From NCBI GenBank assembly GCA_947259915.1, contig CAMYOC010000028.1, forward strand, positions 1-64,000: a stretch of DNA of 64,000 bases, written 5' to 3'. This DNA comes from an uncultured Gammaproteobacteria bacterium (GTDB taxonomy: Bacteria; Pseudomonadota; Gammaproteobacteria; Steroidobacterales; XN24). Both the position numbers and the translations under genes were made by a program. The notes beneath the pieces were generated by a model, which was not told the origin of the DNA, did not search any database, and worked only from the letters and a program-made list of their open reading frames with translations. Below, piece after piece: positions 7,838 to 16,937 of this stretch (position 1 is its first letter; the number at the start of each line of letters is the position of its first letter).

Positions 7838-9877
7838 ATGGACAAGCTAAGGGTTCTTCTTGCGCTCATGATTCTGGCCGCAGCGATTCCGGGCAATGGG
7901 TTGGCAAAGCCCCTGGACGCGGAAACGCTGTGGGCGATCCAACGACTCGGCTCGCCTACCTTGTCGCCAGATGGCGACCGGGCGGTATTGCCGGTGACCG
8001 TCTATGACGCACAAAGCGGCGACGGTGCCACCCGCCTCTGGCTTATCCCCACGGACGGTGGCGAGGCCCGACAGCTGACTGCTGACGAGTCAGGGACGCC
8101 GACCTGGAGTCCCGACGGCCGACATATCGCGTTCGCCGCCAAACGCGGCGAAGATACGGTCGCACAGCTCTATGTCATCGCGGCGGACGGCGGCGAAGCG
8201 CGGCGGCTGACCGAGATGCCGGCCGACGTGACCGCGATCCGCTGGTTCCCCGATTCGACGCAGCTGGCATTTGTCACCCGGGTATGGCCGGATCTTGATG
8301 GCTGGGATGCCCAGCGCGAGAAGCTGGAGGCGCGCACCGAGAGCAAGATGTCGGCCCTGGTCTGGGATCGGCCGCCTATCCGCTGGTGGGACCACTGGAT
8401 CGACGACCGCGAGGCGCACATCTTCACGCTCGCCCTGACAGGCGGGGATCCTGCGCCGCTTACGCTCGGCACCGGACTCAAGTTACCGGAGCGCAACACC
8501 TCCGCCACGGGCCCGGGGATCGATGCTTACGATGTCTCTGCGGACGGCAAGACGATCGCCTTCACGGCCGACAGCGATCCAACCGGTGTCGATAGCAATT
8601 ACGACGTGTATCTGCTGCCCGCTGATGGGGGTAAGCCGCGCAATATCACCAGCGATAATCCCGCGGGCGACAGTACGCCGCTGTTCAGCCCGGACGGGCG
8701 CTGGCTGGTTTTCTCCAGGCAAGTCGTGAAGGGCTTCTACGCCGACAAGGCGCGCCTGATCCGCCATGAGCTTGGCAGCGGCAAGCAGGTGGACCTGAGC
8801 AAGTCCTGGGATCGCTCAGTCTCCGGTCTGGTATGGAAGCCGGATTCGCGGTCGCTTTTCGGGGCGATCAACGACGCTGCACACCGCCGCGTCTATGAGA
8901 TCGCCATCGGCGACGGCAATGTCCGCGCCATTACTCGGGACAAGAGCTTTAGCGCGCTCGCCATAGCAGGGACGACACTGGTCGGGCTGCGCCAGAGCTT
9001 TGTCGAACCCAACACCCTGGTGCGGATCGCCACCACGGACGGGTCGGTGGCAAGACTCTCGAGTTTCAATGATCAAGTGCTCGCGGGAGTCGATTTCGGC
9101 AGTTACAAGAGTGTCACCTACACCGGCGCCGACGGCGAACCGGTGCAGATGTGGATCAATTACCCGCCGGGTTTCGACAGATCGAAGCGCTGGCCGCTCT
9201 ATCTCCTGCTCCACGGCGGCCCCCATAACGGCATCACGGACAGCTTCCACTATCGCTGGAACGCGCAGCTGTTCTCTGGCTGGGGATATGTCACTGCCTG
9301 GCACAACTTTCATGGCTCTAGCGGTTTCGGCCAGGCCTTTACCGACTCCATCAATCCCAACCAGGCCGAATTACCCTATCAGGACACGATCCTGGCGGCG
9401 GAGTATCTGGCGGAAAAAGACTGGATCGATCCTCAGCGCATGGCGGCGGGCGGCGGCAGCTTCGGTGGCTATCTGGCCTCGATTCTGCTCGGCCGCGAGC
9501 ACCCGTTTCAGACCTTGATCGCGCACGCGGCAGTGTACAACTGGCTCTCACAATACGGCGCTGACTACGGCGCCGGCCGGCGGCGATTCGGCGAACACTG
9601 GACTGCACCTGAGATCTTTATCCGCAATTCACCGGCCCAGGGTGCCGGCGCCTTTGATACACCCACGCTGGTAATCCACGGCGAGCAGGATTATCGGGTG
9701 CCGCTGAACCACGGCATCGAACTGTTCCAGACTTTGCAAAATCGCGGAGTCAAAAGCCGGCTGGTCTATTTTCCGGACGAGAACCACTGGATTCTCAAGC
9801 GCGATAATTCCATCTTCTGGTATCACGAGAAGCAAGCCTGGCTAAAGGAATTCATCGGCGCCGGGCCGTCTCCATAG
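7838..9877 (+). CDS. Exported S9-family prolyl oligopeptidase / acylaminoacyl peptidase
   Basis: The 679-residue protein has a signal peptide (hydrophobic 5-17, likely cut after GNGLA) and then a WD40/TolB-like beta-propeller with repeated SPDG motifs (TLSPDGDR, TWSPDGRH, LFSPDGRW). A C-terminal alpha/beta hydrolase holds the catalytic triad Ser541 in GGGSFGGY, Asp618 in GEQDYRVP and His650 in ENHWI. LLLHGGPH is the oxyanion region. It should cut short peptides in the periplasm. ATG 7838 has AGAGG upstream and yields a clean signal peptide; an in-frame start at 7727 would bury it. It is probably one of several secreted peptidases used for protein scavenging in this segment. Confidence 0.9.
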   Translation: MDKLRVLLALMILAAAIPGNGLAKPLDAETLWAIQRLGSPTLSPDGDRAVLPVTVYDAQSGDGATRLWLIPTDGGEARQLTADESGTPTWSPDGRHIAFAAKRGEDTVAQLYVIAADGGEARRLTEMPADVTAIRWFPDSTQLAFVTRVWPDLDGWDAQREKLEARTESKMSALVWDRPPIRWWDHWIDDREAHIFTLALTGGDPAPLTLGTGLKLPERNTSATGPGIDAYDVSADGKTIAFTADSDPTGVDSNYDVYLLPADGGKPRNITSDNPAGDSTPLFSPDGRWLVFSRQVVKGFYADKARLIRHELGSGKQVDLSKSWDRSVSGLVWKPDSRSLFGAINDAAHRRVYEIAIGDGNVRAITRDKSFSALAIAGTTLVGLRQSFVEPNTLVRIATTDGSVARLSSFNDQVLAGVDFGSYKSVTYTGADGEPVQMWINYPPGFDRSKRWPLYLLLHGGPHNGITDSFHYRWNAQLFSGWGYVTAWHNFHGSSGFGQAFTDSINPNQAELPYQDTILAAEYLAEKDWIDPQRMAAGGGSFGGYLASILLGREHPFQTLIAHAAVYNWLSQYGADYGAGRRRFGEHWTAPEIFIRNSPAQGAGAFDTPTLVIHGEQDYRVPLNHGIELFQTLQNRGVKSRLVYFPDENHWILKRDNSIFWYHEKQAWLKEFIGAGPSP

Positions 9878-9888
9878 GGACCCGGGAG

Positions 9889-10125
9889 CTAGACTTCGAA
9901 ATCCTCCAGGTCGCTAAGCTCGAGGCTCAATCTGTGGCTCTCGGCCAGAGCCTCGAGCGCTCGACGGGCCGCGGTGCTGGGACCACTGCGGCATGCTTCC
10001 CGATGCACGATCTCGCCCATGTCCCGGTCCGGATTGAAACCCGGGCTGAGATCGAACTCTGGATCGGGTGCGTGCTCCGGATCCGTCTTCTTGACCTTCC
10101 GGGCAGGCCTTTTGCTTGTTGCCAT
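9889..10125 (-). CDS. Small charged protein of unknown function
   Basis: A 78-residue protein starts at ATG 10125, with a GTG alternative at 10137. It has a lysine/arginine-rich N-terminus (KRPARKVKK), an acidic proline-containing middle (DPEHAPDPEFDLSPGFNPDRD) and a helical C-terminus ending in acidic DLEDFEV. There is no signal peptide or membrane segment. It lies between the S9 peptidase and the kinase gene and reads away from the kinase, sharing the intergenic inverted repeat at 10179-10195. I do not recognise the family. A real gene is plausible from its codon use and position but not certain. Confidence 0.5.
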   Translation of the reverse strand: MATSKRPARKVKKTDPEHAPDPEFDLSPGFNPDRDMGEIVHREACRSGPSTAARRALEALAESHRLSLELSDLEDFEV

Positions 10126-10178
10126 AGCGTCCGCCACCGAGTGATTGTCGACATCGGGAAATCTGCTTCTATCTCGAC

Positions 10179-10195
10179 TTTAGACACATTCTAAA
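10179..10195. promoter_or_regulatory. Inverted repeat between divergent small gene and kinase gene
   Basis: TTTAGA (10179-10184) and TCTAAA (10190-10195) form a perfect 6-bp inverted repeat around CACAT. It lies about 55 bp upstream of the minus-strand gene start and 90 bp upstream of the kinase start, the only AT-rich patch in this gap. TATAGT at 10237-10242 could be a -10 for the kinase gene. The arrangement suits an operator shared by both genes; no regulator can be named. Confidence 0.35.
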
Positions 10196-10283
10196 TCATG
10201 AGTTCCCGACCGATAGCAGAGCCGGACGGATTCTCATATAGTGCGACGCTTGGGGTGTTACCGCCGCCCCTGGAGACGGCAAC

Positions 10284-11072
10284 GTGTTGAAGGCAAGGCA
10301 AAAACTGGGCAAATACCGGATCGAGCGACGGCTCGCAAACGGGCCCCTGGCCGCGGTGTACCAGGCATATGACACCGTGCACGGTATGCGCGTTGCCCTC
10401 AAAATCCCCCACCGCCGCTTTATGGACGATTATTTCCTGCAGGATTATCGTAAGGAGGCCCGGCTGGCGACCAAGCTGGAGCATCCCTGCATACTGCCGA
10501 TCCAAAACGCCGACTTCATCGGCAGCTATTTCGTCATTTCGATGCCGTTGGGCGAGGAGACGCTCGGCGATCGTCTGTCACGCAGAATTTCCACGGTAAA
10601 AGCTCTTGCGCTCACCGAGCAGATATTTGACGCAGTGGCGCACGCTCACTCGCAGAACATCATCCATTGCGATATCAAACCCGAGAATTTCATCCTCTTC
10701 CGCGAAGATCGGCTACGCCTGACCGACTTCGGCTTCGCCAAGCTCGGGCGTGGGCGCATCGACGCGTCGGGCTCGGGCACCGTCGGCTACGTAGCCCCGG
10801 AACAGGCCATGGGCAGGCCGATGTTCCAGTCGGATGTGTTTTCCATCGGCCTGGTGTTGTTCCGCATGTTCGCGGGACGCTTGCCCCGCTGGCCCTATGA
10901 CTGGCCCCCGGCCGGAACGGCCAGGCTGCGCCAGAAGCTGAGCCCCGCGATGATCCGCCTGATCCGGCGTGCCATCGAGGTTGATCCGGAATATCGCTTC
11001 CATGACGCCATGCAGATGCAGGCGACGTTCAAACGGATGCGAAATCCAGCGGCCCGCAAGGACGTCGGCTGA
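10284..11072 (+). CDS. Soluble Hanks-type Ser/Thr protein kinase (non-RD)
   Basis: This 262-residue kinase has K40 in RVALK, E58 in the C-helix, the catalytic loop HCDIKPENF with D130, DFG at 148-150 and APE at 171-173. The residue before the catalytic Asp is Cys rather than Arg, so it is a non-RD kinase. The glycine loop is LANGPLAAV instead of GxGxxG. Both suggest unusual activation or weak ATP binding. There is no membrane helix or PASTA/sensor domain, unlike most bacterial PknB relatives. The GTG start has GGAG at a good distance. A PP2C phosphatase starts 2 bp after the stop, so the two form a kinase/phosphatase pair. The substrate is unknown; no type VI secretion genes are in view. Confidence 0.88.
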   Translation: MLKARQKLGKYRIERRLANGPLAAVYQAYDTVHGMRVALKIPHRRFMDDYFLQDYRKEARLATKLEHPCILPIQNADFIGSYFVISMPLGEETLGDRLSRRISTVKALALTEQIFDAVAHAHSQNIIHCDIKPENFILFREDRLRLTDFGFAKLGRGRIDASGSGTVGYVAPEQAMGRPMFQSDVFSIGLVLFRMFAGRLPRWPYDWPPAGTARLRQKLSPAMIRLIRRAIEVDPEYRFHDAMQMQATFKRMRNPAARKDVG

Positions 11073-11074
11073 TT

Positions 11075-11935
11075 TTGGCCAAATCGCTGCCAGTCTCATC
11101 CACCGGGTCTGTCATCCACGCCGGGCCGGACCAGCGGCTGGAGGGGATCCTGAAGATCGGCTCCGGGGCAGCGGCGTTCTTCTCGGCACCTTCGCCGACC
11201 GGATCGGGTCTGAGCCAGGACGCATTCGCCCTGGTGCCGGTAGGCACCGACGCGGCGATACTGGCCGTGGCCGACGGCATGGGCGGTTTGCCTGGCGGAA
11301 GAGAGGCGGCTGCCTGTGCCGTCCGCGCATTGGTTGACGCGCTTGCCAACCCGACGACCAACGGCTCGGGATTGCGGCCGATCATCATGGACGCGATCGA
11401 GGCGGCCAATCAGGAGATCATAGGCACCGGCCTGGGTTCTGCGACCACGCTGGCGATCGCCGAGCTCGGACCCGGTTTCGTCCGCCCTTATCACGTCGGC
11501 GACTCGGAGATCATGCTGTTCGGCCAGCGCGGCCGGCTTGGGTTCCAGTCCGTGCCGCACTCACCCGTGGGCTTCGCCTATCACGCGGGCTTGCTCGACG
11601 AATCGGAGGCGATCTCACACGCCGATCGCCATCTGGTCTCCAACGTGCTCGGAACGCGCGACATGCGCGTGGAGGTGGGCAGTCAGATCCCGATGAAGCC
11701 TTCGGACACGCTCATCCTGTGCAGCGACGGTCTGGTCGACAATCTGCAGTTCGCCGAGATCTGCGCACTGCTGCGGGCAGGGCCGCTGGACAGGCAATTC
11801 AGGCGGATGCTTGAGGTCGCGCTGGAGCGCATGTCTCGCGAAGGCGGGGCCCAGCCGAGCAAACCCGATGACCTGACCGTGATCGCGTTCAGGCTGACGC
11901 CGGACCGCCGTTTGCGCAAGCGATTGGGGATGTGA
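11075..11935 (+). CDS. PP2C-family Ser/Thr protein phosphatase
   Basis: The 286-residue protein has the metal-binding motifs of PPM/PP2C phosphatases: QDAFAL with D49, VADGMGGLPGG with D67-G68, GSATTLAIAEL, LILCSDGLVDN, and KPDDLTVIAF at the end. These bind two Mg/Mn ions and remove phosphate from Ser/Thr. Translation seems to begin at TTG 11075, only 2 bp after the kinase stop, so translational coupling is likely. There is no membrane segment. Its natural substrate is probably the kinase next door and that kinase's targets. It converges on the DUF1501/DUF1800 genes. Confidence 0.9.
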   Translation: MAKSLPVSSTGSVIHAGPDQRLEGILKIGSGAAAFFSAPSPTGSGLSQDAFALVPVGTDAAILAVADGMGGLPGGREAAACAVRALVDALANPTTNGSGLRPIIMDAIEAANQEIIGTGLGSATTLAIAELGPGFVRPYHVGDSEIMLFGQRGRLGFQSVPHSPVGFAYHAGLLDESEAISHADRHLVSNVLGTRDMRVEVGSQIPMKPSDTLILCSDGLVDNLQFAEICALLRAGPLDRQFRRMLEVALERMSREGGAQPSKPDDLTVIAFRLTPDRRLRKRLGM

Positions 11936-11960
11936 GTCTGACCGTACCCGGGCGACCGGC

Positions 11961-13121
11961 CTAGAGGAACAGCGACAGCTCCGGCTGCCCGGTGAAACCG
12001 GGGAACACCTGTTCGGTATCGACGCGCCCTAGCCGCTTGCGCAGCATTTCGGCGAGCACGGTGCGCAGATCCGTCTCGATCCTCAGATCCTCGCCAAGGG
12101 CAAGATCCTCGTCGCCCAGCCCTGGCCAGTTTCCCGCCACCTGGCCGCCGTTCACGCCTGCGCCGAGGAGGTAGGCGACGCTCGCGGTCCCGTGATCGGT
12201 GCCGCTGGCCGCATTGTCCGCCACACGACGGCCGAACTCGGTCTGCACCAGCACCGTGATGTTGGCCATGCGTGCACCCATGTCGGTATCGAAAGCCTGC
12301 AGACAAGCCGCCAGATCAGCCAGCGCCGGCGGCAGGAAGTTCGGCAGATTCTCATGGTGGTCCCAGCCACCGACATCCATGCAGACCACCTCGGTCCCGA
12401 GCGGTGACTTGATCAGTTGAGCCGCCTGAGAGAGTTTGTTGCCCAACTCGCTCTGTGGGTATGCGGCACCATTTTCTGCAGCATAGCCAGACAGATCCGC
12501 CAGCAGCAATTCGTCCATGGCGGCAATCGCCGCCTGTGCCGGGTCGCTGTAGGGCACGCCTGGCTCATACCAGTCGCCGAGCAGGTCCTGATAGGTGGAT
12601 CCGGTCAACTCACCGAGACCGAATTCCTGTATCCCGCTGATCGCGATCGGCTCGATGGCGCCGGTGAGGGAAAACGGCACGTTGCCGCTGATCGAGACTG
12701 CCCTGAATGCGGATTCACTCAGCGCCTGACTGGTGGCGAGATGACGGCCGATCCAGCCTTCGCTGAGGTCAGCCTTGGACACGACCGCGCCTTCTACCAA
12801 TGCCTGCGCGTCGAAATGGGAACGGGACTGATGCGGTATACCGGTAGCATGGACCATCGCCAGCCTGCCGGCATCGTAGAGAGGTTTGAGCGGCGCCAGC
12901 GCCGGATGCAGGCCAAAAAAACCGTTCAGATCGATGACGCCGCCGGCTTCGCCTGGTGATGGCAGCGCGATACGGGGCCGCTTGCTCGCGTAGTCCGGAT
13001 CCCCGTAGGGCACGACGGAATTGAGCCCGTCGGCGGCGCCGCGCTGGAAAATACAGACAAGCACGTCGCGTTCCGGGCTGACGGCGCGCAGGCTGATGAT
13101 GTCTCTGCGGGTAAAGGCCAT
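11961..13121 (-). CDS. DUF1501-family exported protein
   Basis: This 386-residue protein belongs to the DUF1501 family (sulfatase/alkaline-phosphatase-like fold), seen in VCIFQRGAADGLNSVVPYGD, HATGIPHQSRSHFDAQ, VVCMDVGGWDHHENLP and VQTEFGRRVADNA with DHG. The N-terminus MAFTRRDIISL resembles a twin-arginine start but lacks a long hydrophobic core. ATG 13121 is preferred because AGGAG precedes it; GTG 13133 is the alternative. It lies just downstream of a DUF1800 gene, a pairing common in many bacteria. Function is unknown; the pair is thought to act on the cell surface. Confidence 0.85.
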   Translation of the reverse strand: MAFTRRDIISLRAVSPERDVLVCIFQRGAADGLNSVVPYGDPDYASKRPRIALPSPGEAGGVIDLNGFFGLHPALAPLKPLYDAGRLAMVHATGIPHQSRSHFDAQALVEGAVVSKADLSEGWIGRHLATSQALSESAFRAVSISGNVPFSLTGAIEPIAISGIQEFGLGELTGSTYQDLLGDWYEPGVPYSDPAQAAIAAMDELLLADLSGYAAENGAAYPQSELGNKLSQAAQLIKSPLGTEVVCMDVGGWDHHENLPNFLPPALADLAACLQAFDTDMGARMANITVLVQTEFGRRVADNAASGTDHGTASVAYLLGAGVNGGQVAGNWPGLGDEDLALGEDLRIETDLRTVLAEMLRKRLGRVDTEQVFPGFTGQPELSLFL

Positions 13122-13135
13122 GACGGGGCGCACTC

Positions 13136-14707
13136 CTAGCGCAATTGAAAATAGACCGAGCTCAAGAGCAGGCTGACGATGATCGGCAGCACCTCTGGGA
13201 TGACCGCGGCAGGTATCGCTGAGTCTGCCGGCAAGCCGGTGGTCTCAACCGCCCAATCGACCAGCAGCTGCCGGTCCGAGGGTGCCATCGGGCGCATCAG
13301 GACTTCGCCTTCCAGCCGCGCGACGATGGTTGCGATGGTGTCTTCAGCGCCGATCAGGGCGTTCAACGGGAAAAAGTTGCCAAAGCTAAGTCCCAACGCA
13401 ATGCGCCAGCGGTTGAGCAGACCGCCGGTGCTGCCCCAGTAGGCGGCGGTGTCCGGGTAGCCATCCGGGGTCGGCCAGTAAAACGGCAGCTGGCCCAGTA
13501 CTGAGGCGACGCCGAACAACAATTCGCCGCGGTCGCCGGGCAGGCTCAGATCCGGATTCAGCGAGCGCACCGCCTGGCCGAGAAACTCCAGCGGCCTGCT
13601 GAGCTTGCTATCCGAGGAGAGCATGAACTCGTCACTGACGAACAATGCCTCGAGGGTTACGCGGATATCGCCATTACTCAGACGGAACGCGTCGGCCACC
13701 GCGTCGACCACGCCCGGTGCAGGCTCGTCGCTGATAAAGCGGCGGCAGAGCTTTGTCGCGATAAACCGGGCGGTAGACGGATGCGCCGCGATCATGTCCA
13801 GCACGATCTCACCGTCGCTGATGCCGCCGCCAGCGGGGATACTCTGCCCGAGCACGACTTTCGGCCCGTCATCATGGTAGAACGGCACAAAAGTGAATTC
13901 AGCAGTGTTGAAATCGAGAGTCCAGCCGGTGAAACAGCGCGCGACTTCCTTGATGTCCTGCTCGCTGTAGCCACCATCCACACCCATAGTGTGTAGTTCA
14001 AGCAGTTCTCGCGCGTAGTTTTCGTTGGGCGCTTCCGCGGTATTCAAAAAATTGTCCAGGTAGTAGATCATCGCGCCGCTCTTCGCTGATGCGAACAGCA
14101 GATCACGGAAGTTACCCAGGGCATGCGGTCGGATGACGCGAGCGTCATCCTCGGGTTTGAGCACGGGTTCGAAGCCATTGATCAACTGGATGCTGAAGTG
14201 GTTGGACCAGAACTCGACCATCACCTCGTAAAGCTGGCGCGGACTGAAAAACGCGCGGTATTGGGTAGCACCTACCAGGTCTCGCACTACCGCCTCGATG
14301 TTGTCGGGGAAACCGGGTCTCAGCGCAGCGGGGGCGCTGGCGGCGAGCGGGAATTCCGCAGCTACTGCGGTCTCGACCAGGGTGGCATCAATGTTCTCGT
14401 AGTCCAGCTGCTGCGCCAGATACGGAAGAATGCCAATGCTCTCGATCGCCGCCAGACTCGACTTGCTAACGCCGAAACTGGTCCGTTTGAGCACCGAGAA
14501 CGCGGTCGACGGCGACGGGATCCTCGCCGTCGGCGGCGGATCGGGGTCTGGGTCGGGGGCCGGAGGGTTCGGCGGCAGAACCGCTGCTGCGCCGCCACCG
14601 CCGCCACCGCTACAAGCCCTCGCCGCGGCAGCCAGCGCGCTGTAGCCGATGCCCTTGCCGGCAAGGCTGAGGAAATGTCGGCGACTCACCTTTCTGCTTA
14701 CGCTCAT
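13136..14707 (-). CDS. DUF1800-family protein with Tat-type signal
   Basis: The 523-residue product begins MSVSRKVSRRHFLSLAG, a twin-arginine signal (SRRHFLSL), followed by AARAC and a run of six glycines and a proline/aspartate linker, so it may be a Tat-exported lipoprotein. The DUF1800 body starts near residue 70 (LKRTSFGVS) and includes NFLNTAEAPNENYARELLELHTMGV, ARCFTGWT, ATKLCRRFISDEP and FYWPTPDGYPDT. ATG 14707, or the adjacent ATG 14710, follows AGGAG. It is the first gene of a two-gene operon with DUF1501 2-15 bp downstream. The role is unknown; it probably works with the DUF1501 partner outside the cytoplasm. Confidence 0.85.
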   Translation of the reverse strand: MSVSRKVSRRHFLSLAGKGIGYSALAAAARACSGGGGGGAAAVLPPNPPAPDPDPDPPPTARIPSPSTAFSVLKRTSFGVSKSSLAAIESIGILPYLAQQLDYENIDATLVETAVAAEFPLAASAPAALRPGFPDNIEAVVRDLVGATQYRAFFSPRQLYEVMVEFWSNHFSIQLINGFEPVLKPEDDARVIRPHALGNFRDLLFASAKSGAMIYYLDNFLNTAEAPNENYARELLELHTMGVDGGYSEQDIKEVARCFTGWTLDFNTAEFTFVPFYHDDGPKVVLGQSIPAGGGISDGEIVLDMIAAHPSTARFIATKLCRRFISDEPAPGVVDAVADAFRLSNGDIRVTLEALFVSDEFMLSSDSKLSRPLEFLGQAVRSLNPDLSLPGDRGELLFGVASVLGQLPFYWPTPDGYPDTAAYWGSTGGLLNRWRIALGLSFGNFFPLNALIGAEDTIATIVARLEGEVLMRPMAPSDRQLLVDWAVETTGLPADSAIPAAVIPEVLPIIVSLLLSSVYFQLR

Positions 14708-14901
14708 CATGCTCCTGGTTCCGGGCGCGCAGCCTGATTGGCAGATCGCATAGGAAATAGCCTGATAATTATTGCGATCCGGGCGTCCAGAGAGACGACA
14801 CGTGTCGCAAAAACACACATTGCAGCATTTTAGTTACGGAGCCTGAACAGCAGCTGAACAGGTCATCACGGACTTGACGACCCAGCAGTCCTGGTCGGCA
14901 G

Positions 14902-15999
14902 TCAGTCGAGCCGTTTGCGGAAACGCAACACCGCCAGGGTGATGGCAACGCCAAAAAATATCAGCAAGGCGCGTATCTCCGAGGCCAGTTCACCGACCTC
15001 GGCGCCGCGCAGGATGATGCCGCGACTCAAACGCACGAAGTGGGTCAACGGCAGAACCTCTGCGATCCGCTGGGCGACGATCGGCATGCCGTCAAAGGGG
15101 AACATAAATCCTGACAACAGGATCGAGGGCAGGAAGATAAACAGGGTGAGCTGCATAGCCTGGAACTGGGTGCGCGCCAAAGTAGAGATCAACAGCCCGA
15201 GCGTCAGGCTGGCGCCGATAAAGGTTAGTGCAGCGATGTACACATCGCCCAGATCACCCCTCAGCGGGACATGGAACAGCAAACGCCCCACGAGCAGCAC
15301 GATGCTCACCTGTAACAGGCCGATCAATATGTAGGGGATCAGCTTGCCCAGCATCAGCTCGACGGTGCGCACCGGGGTGGTGATCAGCAACTCGAGATTG
15401 CCGCGCTCGCGTTCGCGGACGATAGCGACCGCGGTAAACAGCACCATGGTCATGGTAAGGATCACACCGATCAGGGCTGGCACGATCTGCACTGCCGAAC
15501 GCCGCTCCGGGTTGTAGAAATTCCGCAGTTCGAACAGACCGGACGTGGTGGACGTCTGTTGCGGGCGGCTCGGCGCCGGCATCTGCAACAATTGTGCGGC
15601 GATGTTGAGAATGGTGGGATCGCTGCCGTCGACCAGCAGTTGCGCAGCGGGCCGCGCCGGATCGACGAGTCTCCGCTCGAAATCCGCGGGTACGTACACG
15701 CCCACGGCAATCTCACCGAGGCGCATCGCCTCGGTCAGTGCTTCCGCTGTCGCTACCCGGGTGTCGAAGCGCAGTACCTGGCTCGCTTCCATGTCCGCGA
15801 TCAGCTGGCGTGACCAGCTGGTATCCGCCTGGTCCGCGACGCCCGCGCTGAGATGGCGTACGTCCAGATTGATGGCGTAGCCGAACAACACGATCTGCAT
15901 CAGCGGGATGCCGACCACCATGCCGACGGTTAGCCGGTCCCGGCCGAGCTGGCGCGCCTCTTTCGCGGCGATGGCCTTGATCCGGCGCCAGGCGCTCAT
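14902..15999 (-). CDS. ABC-2 type transporter permease (YbhR/YbhS-like)
   Basis: The 365-residue membrane protein has a cytoplasmic N-terminus (MSAWRRIKAIAAKEARQLGRD), a first helix at about 22-44, a large periplasmic loop to about 165, and five more helices before the basic end (LRFRKRLD). RERERGNLELLITTPVRTVELMLGK is the ABC-2 signature. With the upstream ATPase and HlyD-like lipoprotein it makes a drug or lipid exporter of the YbhFSR kind. The start overlaps the ATPase stop by 4 bp (ATGA). Only one permease gene is present, so it probably acts as a homodimer. Confidence 0.88.
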   Translation of the reverse strand: MSAWRRIKAIAAKEARQLGRDRLTVGMVVGIPLMQIVLFGYAINLDVRHLSAGVADQADTSWSRQLIADMEASQVLRFDTRVATAEALTEAMRLGEIAVGVYVPADFERRLVDPARPAAQLLVDGSDPTILNIAAQLLQMPAPSRPQQTSTTSGLFELRNFYNPERRSAVQIVPALIGVILTMTMVLFTAVAIVRERERGNLELLITTPVRTVELMLGKLIPYILIGLLQVSIVLLVGRLLFHVPLRGDLGDVYIAALTFIGASLTLGLLISTLARTQFQAMQLTLFIFLPSILLSGFMFPFDGMPIVAQRIAEVLPLTHFVRLSRGIILRGAEVGELASEIRALLIFFGVAITLAVLRFRKRLD

Positions 16000-16937
16000 G
16001 CAGCCACCTCCAGCGGCTTGCGGGTCGCCGCCACGAATACATCCTCAAGGCTGGCCGCGGTGCGCTCCACCTGGGACGCGAGCCCGGCATCCCGGAGTCG
16101 CTGTCGGATCAGTGCTTCCGGCTCTGACACCGTGGGATCGACCAGGATGTGCAGACGCGAACCGAGTTGGGTAACGCTGCGCACCTGATCCAGGTCCTCG
16201 AGCACGTGATGGGCGGAGCGGGGCTGGTCGCAGCTGACCTCGATCACCGCCGCGTCGATGGCTTGCATCAGCGCTTTCGGGGCGCCCTCGGCGGCGATCC
16301 GGCCGCGATCCAGGATGGCCAGCTGGTGGCAACGTTCGGCCTCATCCATATAGTGGGTCGAGACCAGGATCGTGGTGCCTGCTTCGACCAGATCGAACAG
16401 GCTTTCCCAGAATTCGCGCCGACTCTGCGGGTCGACGGCGCTGGTCGGCTCATCCAGCAACAACAGCTCGGGCCGATGCAGCGTCGCGGCTGCCAGGGCC
16501 AGCCGCTGGCGCTGGCCTCCACTCATGGTCCCGGCGCGCTGGCGGCGCAGATCGTCCAGACGGTATTCGCGTCGCGCGGCGCCGATACGCTGCTGCTTTT
16601 CGCGGCGCGGCAGGCCGTAGATCTCGGCGATAAAGTCCAGGTTCTCGTCCGTGGACAGGTCCTCATAGAGCGAGAATCGCTGGGTCATGTAACCGATGCG
16701 TCGACGCACGATCTCCGCCTCCAGCGTGGCGTCATGACCGAGGACCTGAACGCTACCCGCGGTCGGACGCAGCAGACCGCAGAGCATGCGGATGGTGGTG
16801 GACTTGCCGGATCCGTTGGGGCCGAGGAAGCCGTAGATGCGGGCCCGCGGGATTTCCAGATCCAGTTGATCCACGGCGGTCACATCGCCAAAACGGCGGG
16901 TCAGACCCCGGGCAGTAATGGCGGCATCCGTCGTCAG
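15996..16937 (-). CDS. ABC-2 exporter ATP-binding protein (YbhF-like), apparent CTG start
   Basis: This ATPase has Walker A GPNGSGKST, Q-loop MTQRFSLYEDL, signature MSGGQRQRL, Walker B ELLLLDEPTSAVDP and the H-loop STHYMDE. The nearest ordinary start is GTG 16883, but that would remove the conserved ITARGLTRRFGDVTAV strand of the nucleotide-binding domain. Reading on, the frame stays open to CTG 16937, which overlaps the upstream HlyD stop as CTGA, with GGAG 7 bp before it. The other two junctions of the operon are ATGA overlaps, so a CTG start giving 313 residues is the best reading. The C-terminal 80 residues form the usual DUF4162-like regulatory tail. Confidence 0.85.
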   Translation of the reverse strand: MTTDAAITARGLTRRFGDVTAVDQLDLEIPRARIYGFLGPNGSGKSTTIRMLCGLLRPTAGSVQVLGHDATLEAEIVRRRIGYMTQRFSLYEDLSTDENLDFIAEIYGLPRREKQQRIGAARREYRLDDLRRQRAGTMSGGQRQRLALAAATLHRPELLLLDEPTSAVDPQSRREFWESLFDLVEAGTTILVSTHYMDEAERCHQLAILDRGRIAAEGAPKALMQAIDAAVIEVSCDQPRSAHHVLEDLDQVRSVTQLGSRLHILVDPTVSEPEALIRQRLRDAGLASQVERTAASLEDVFVAATRKPLEVAA

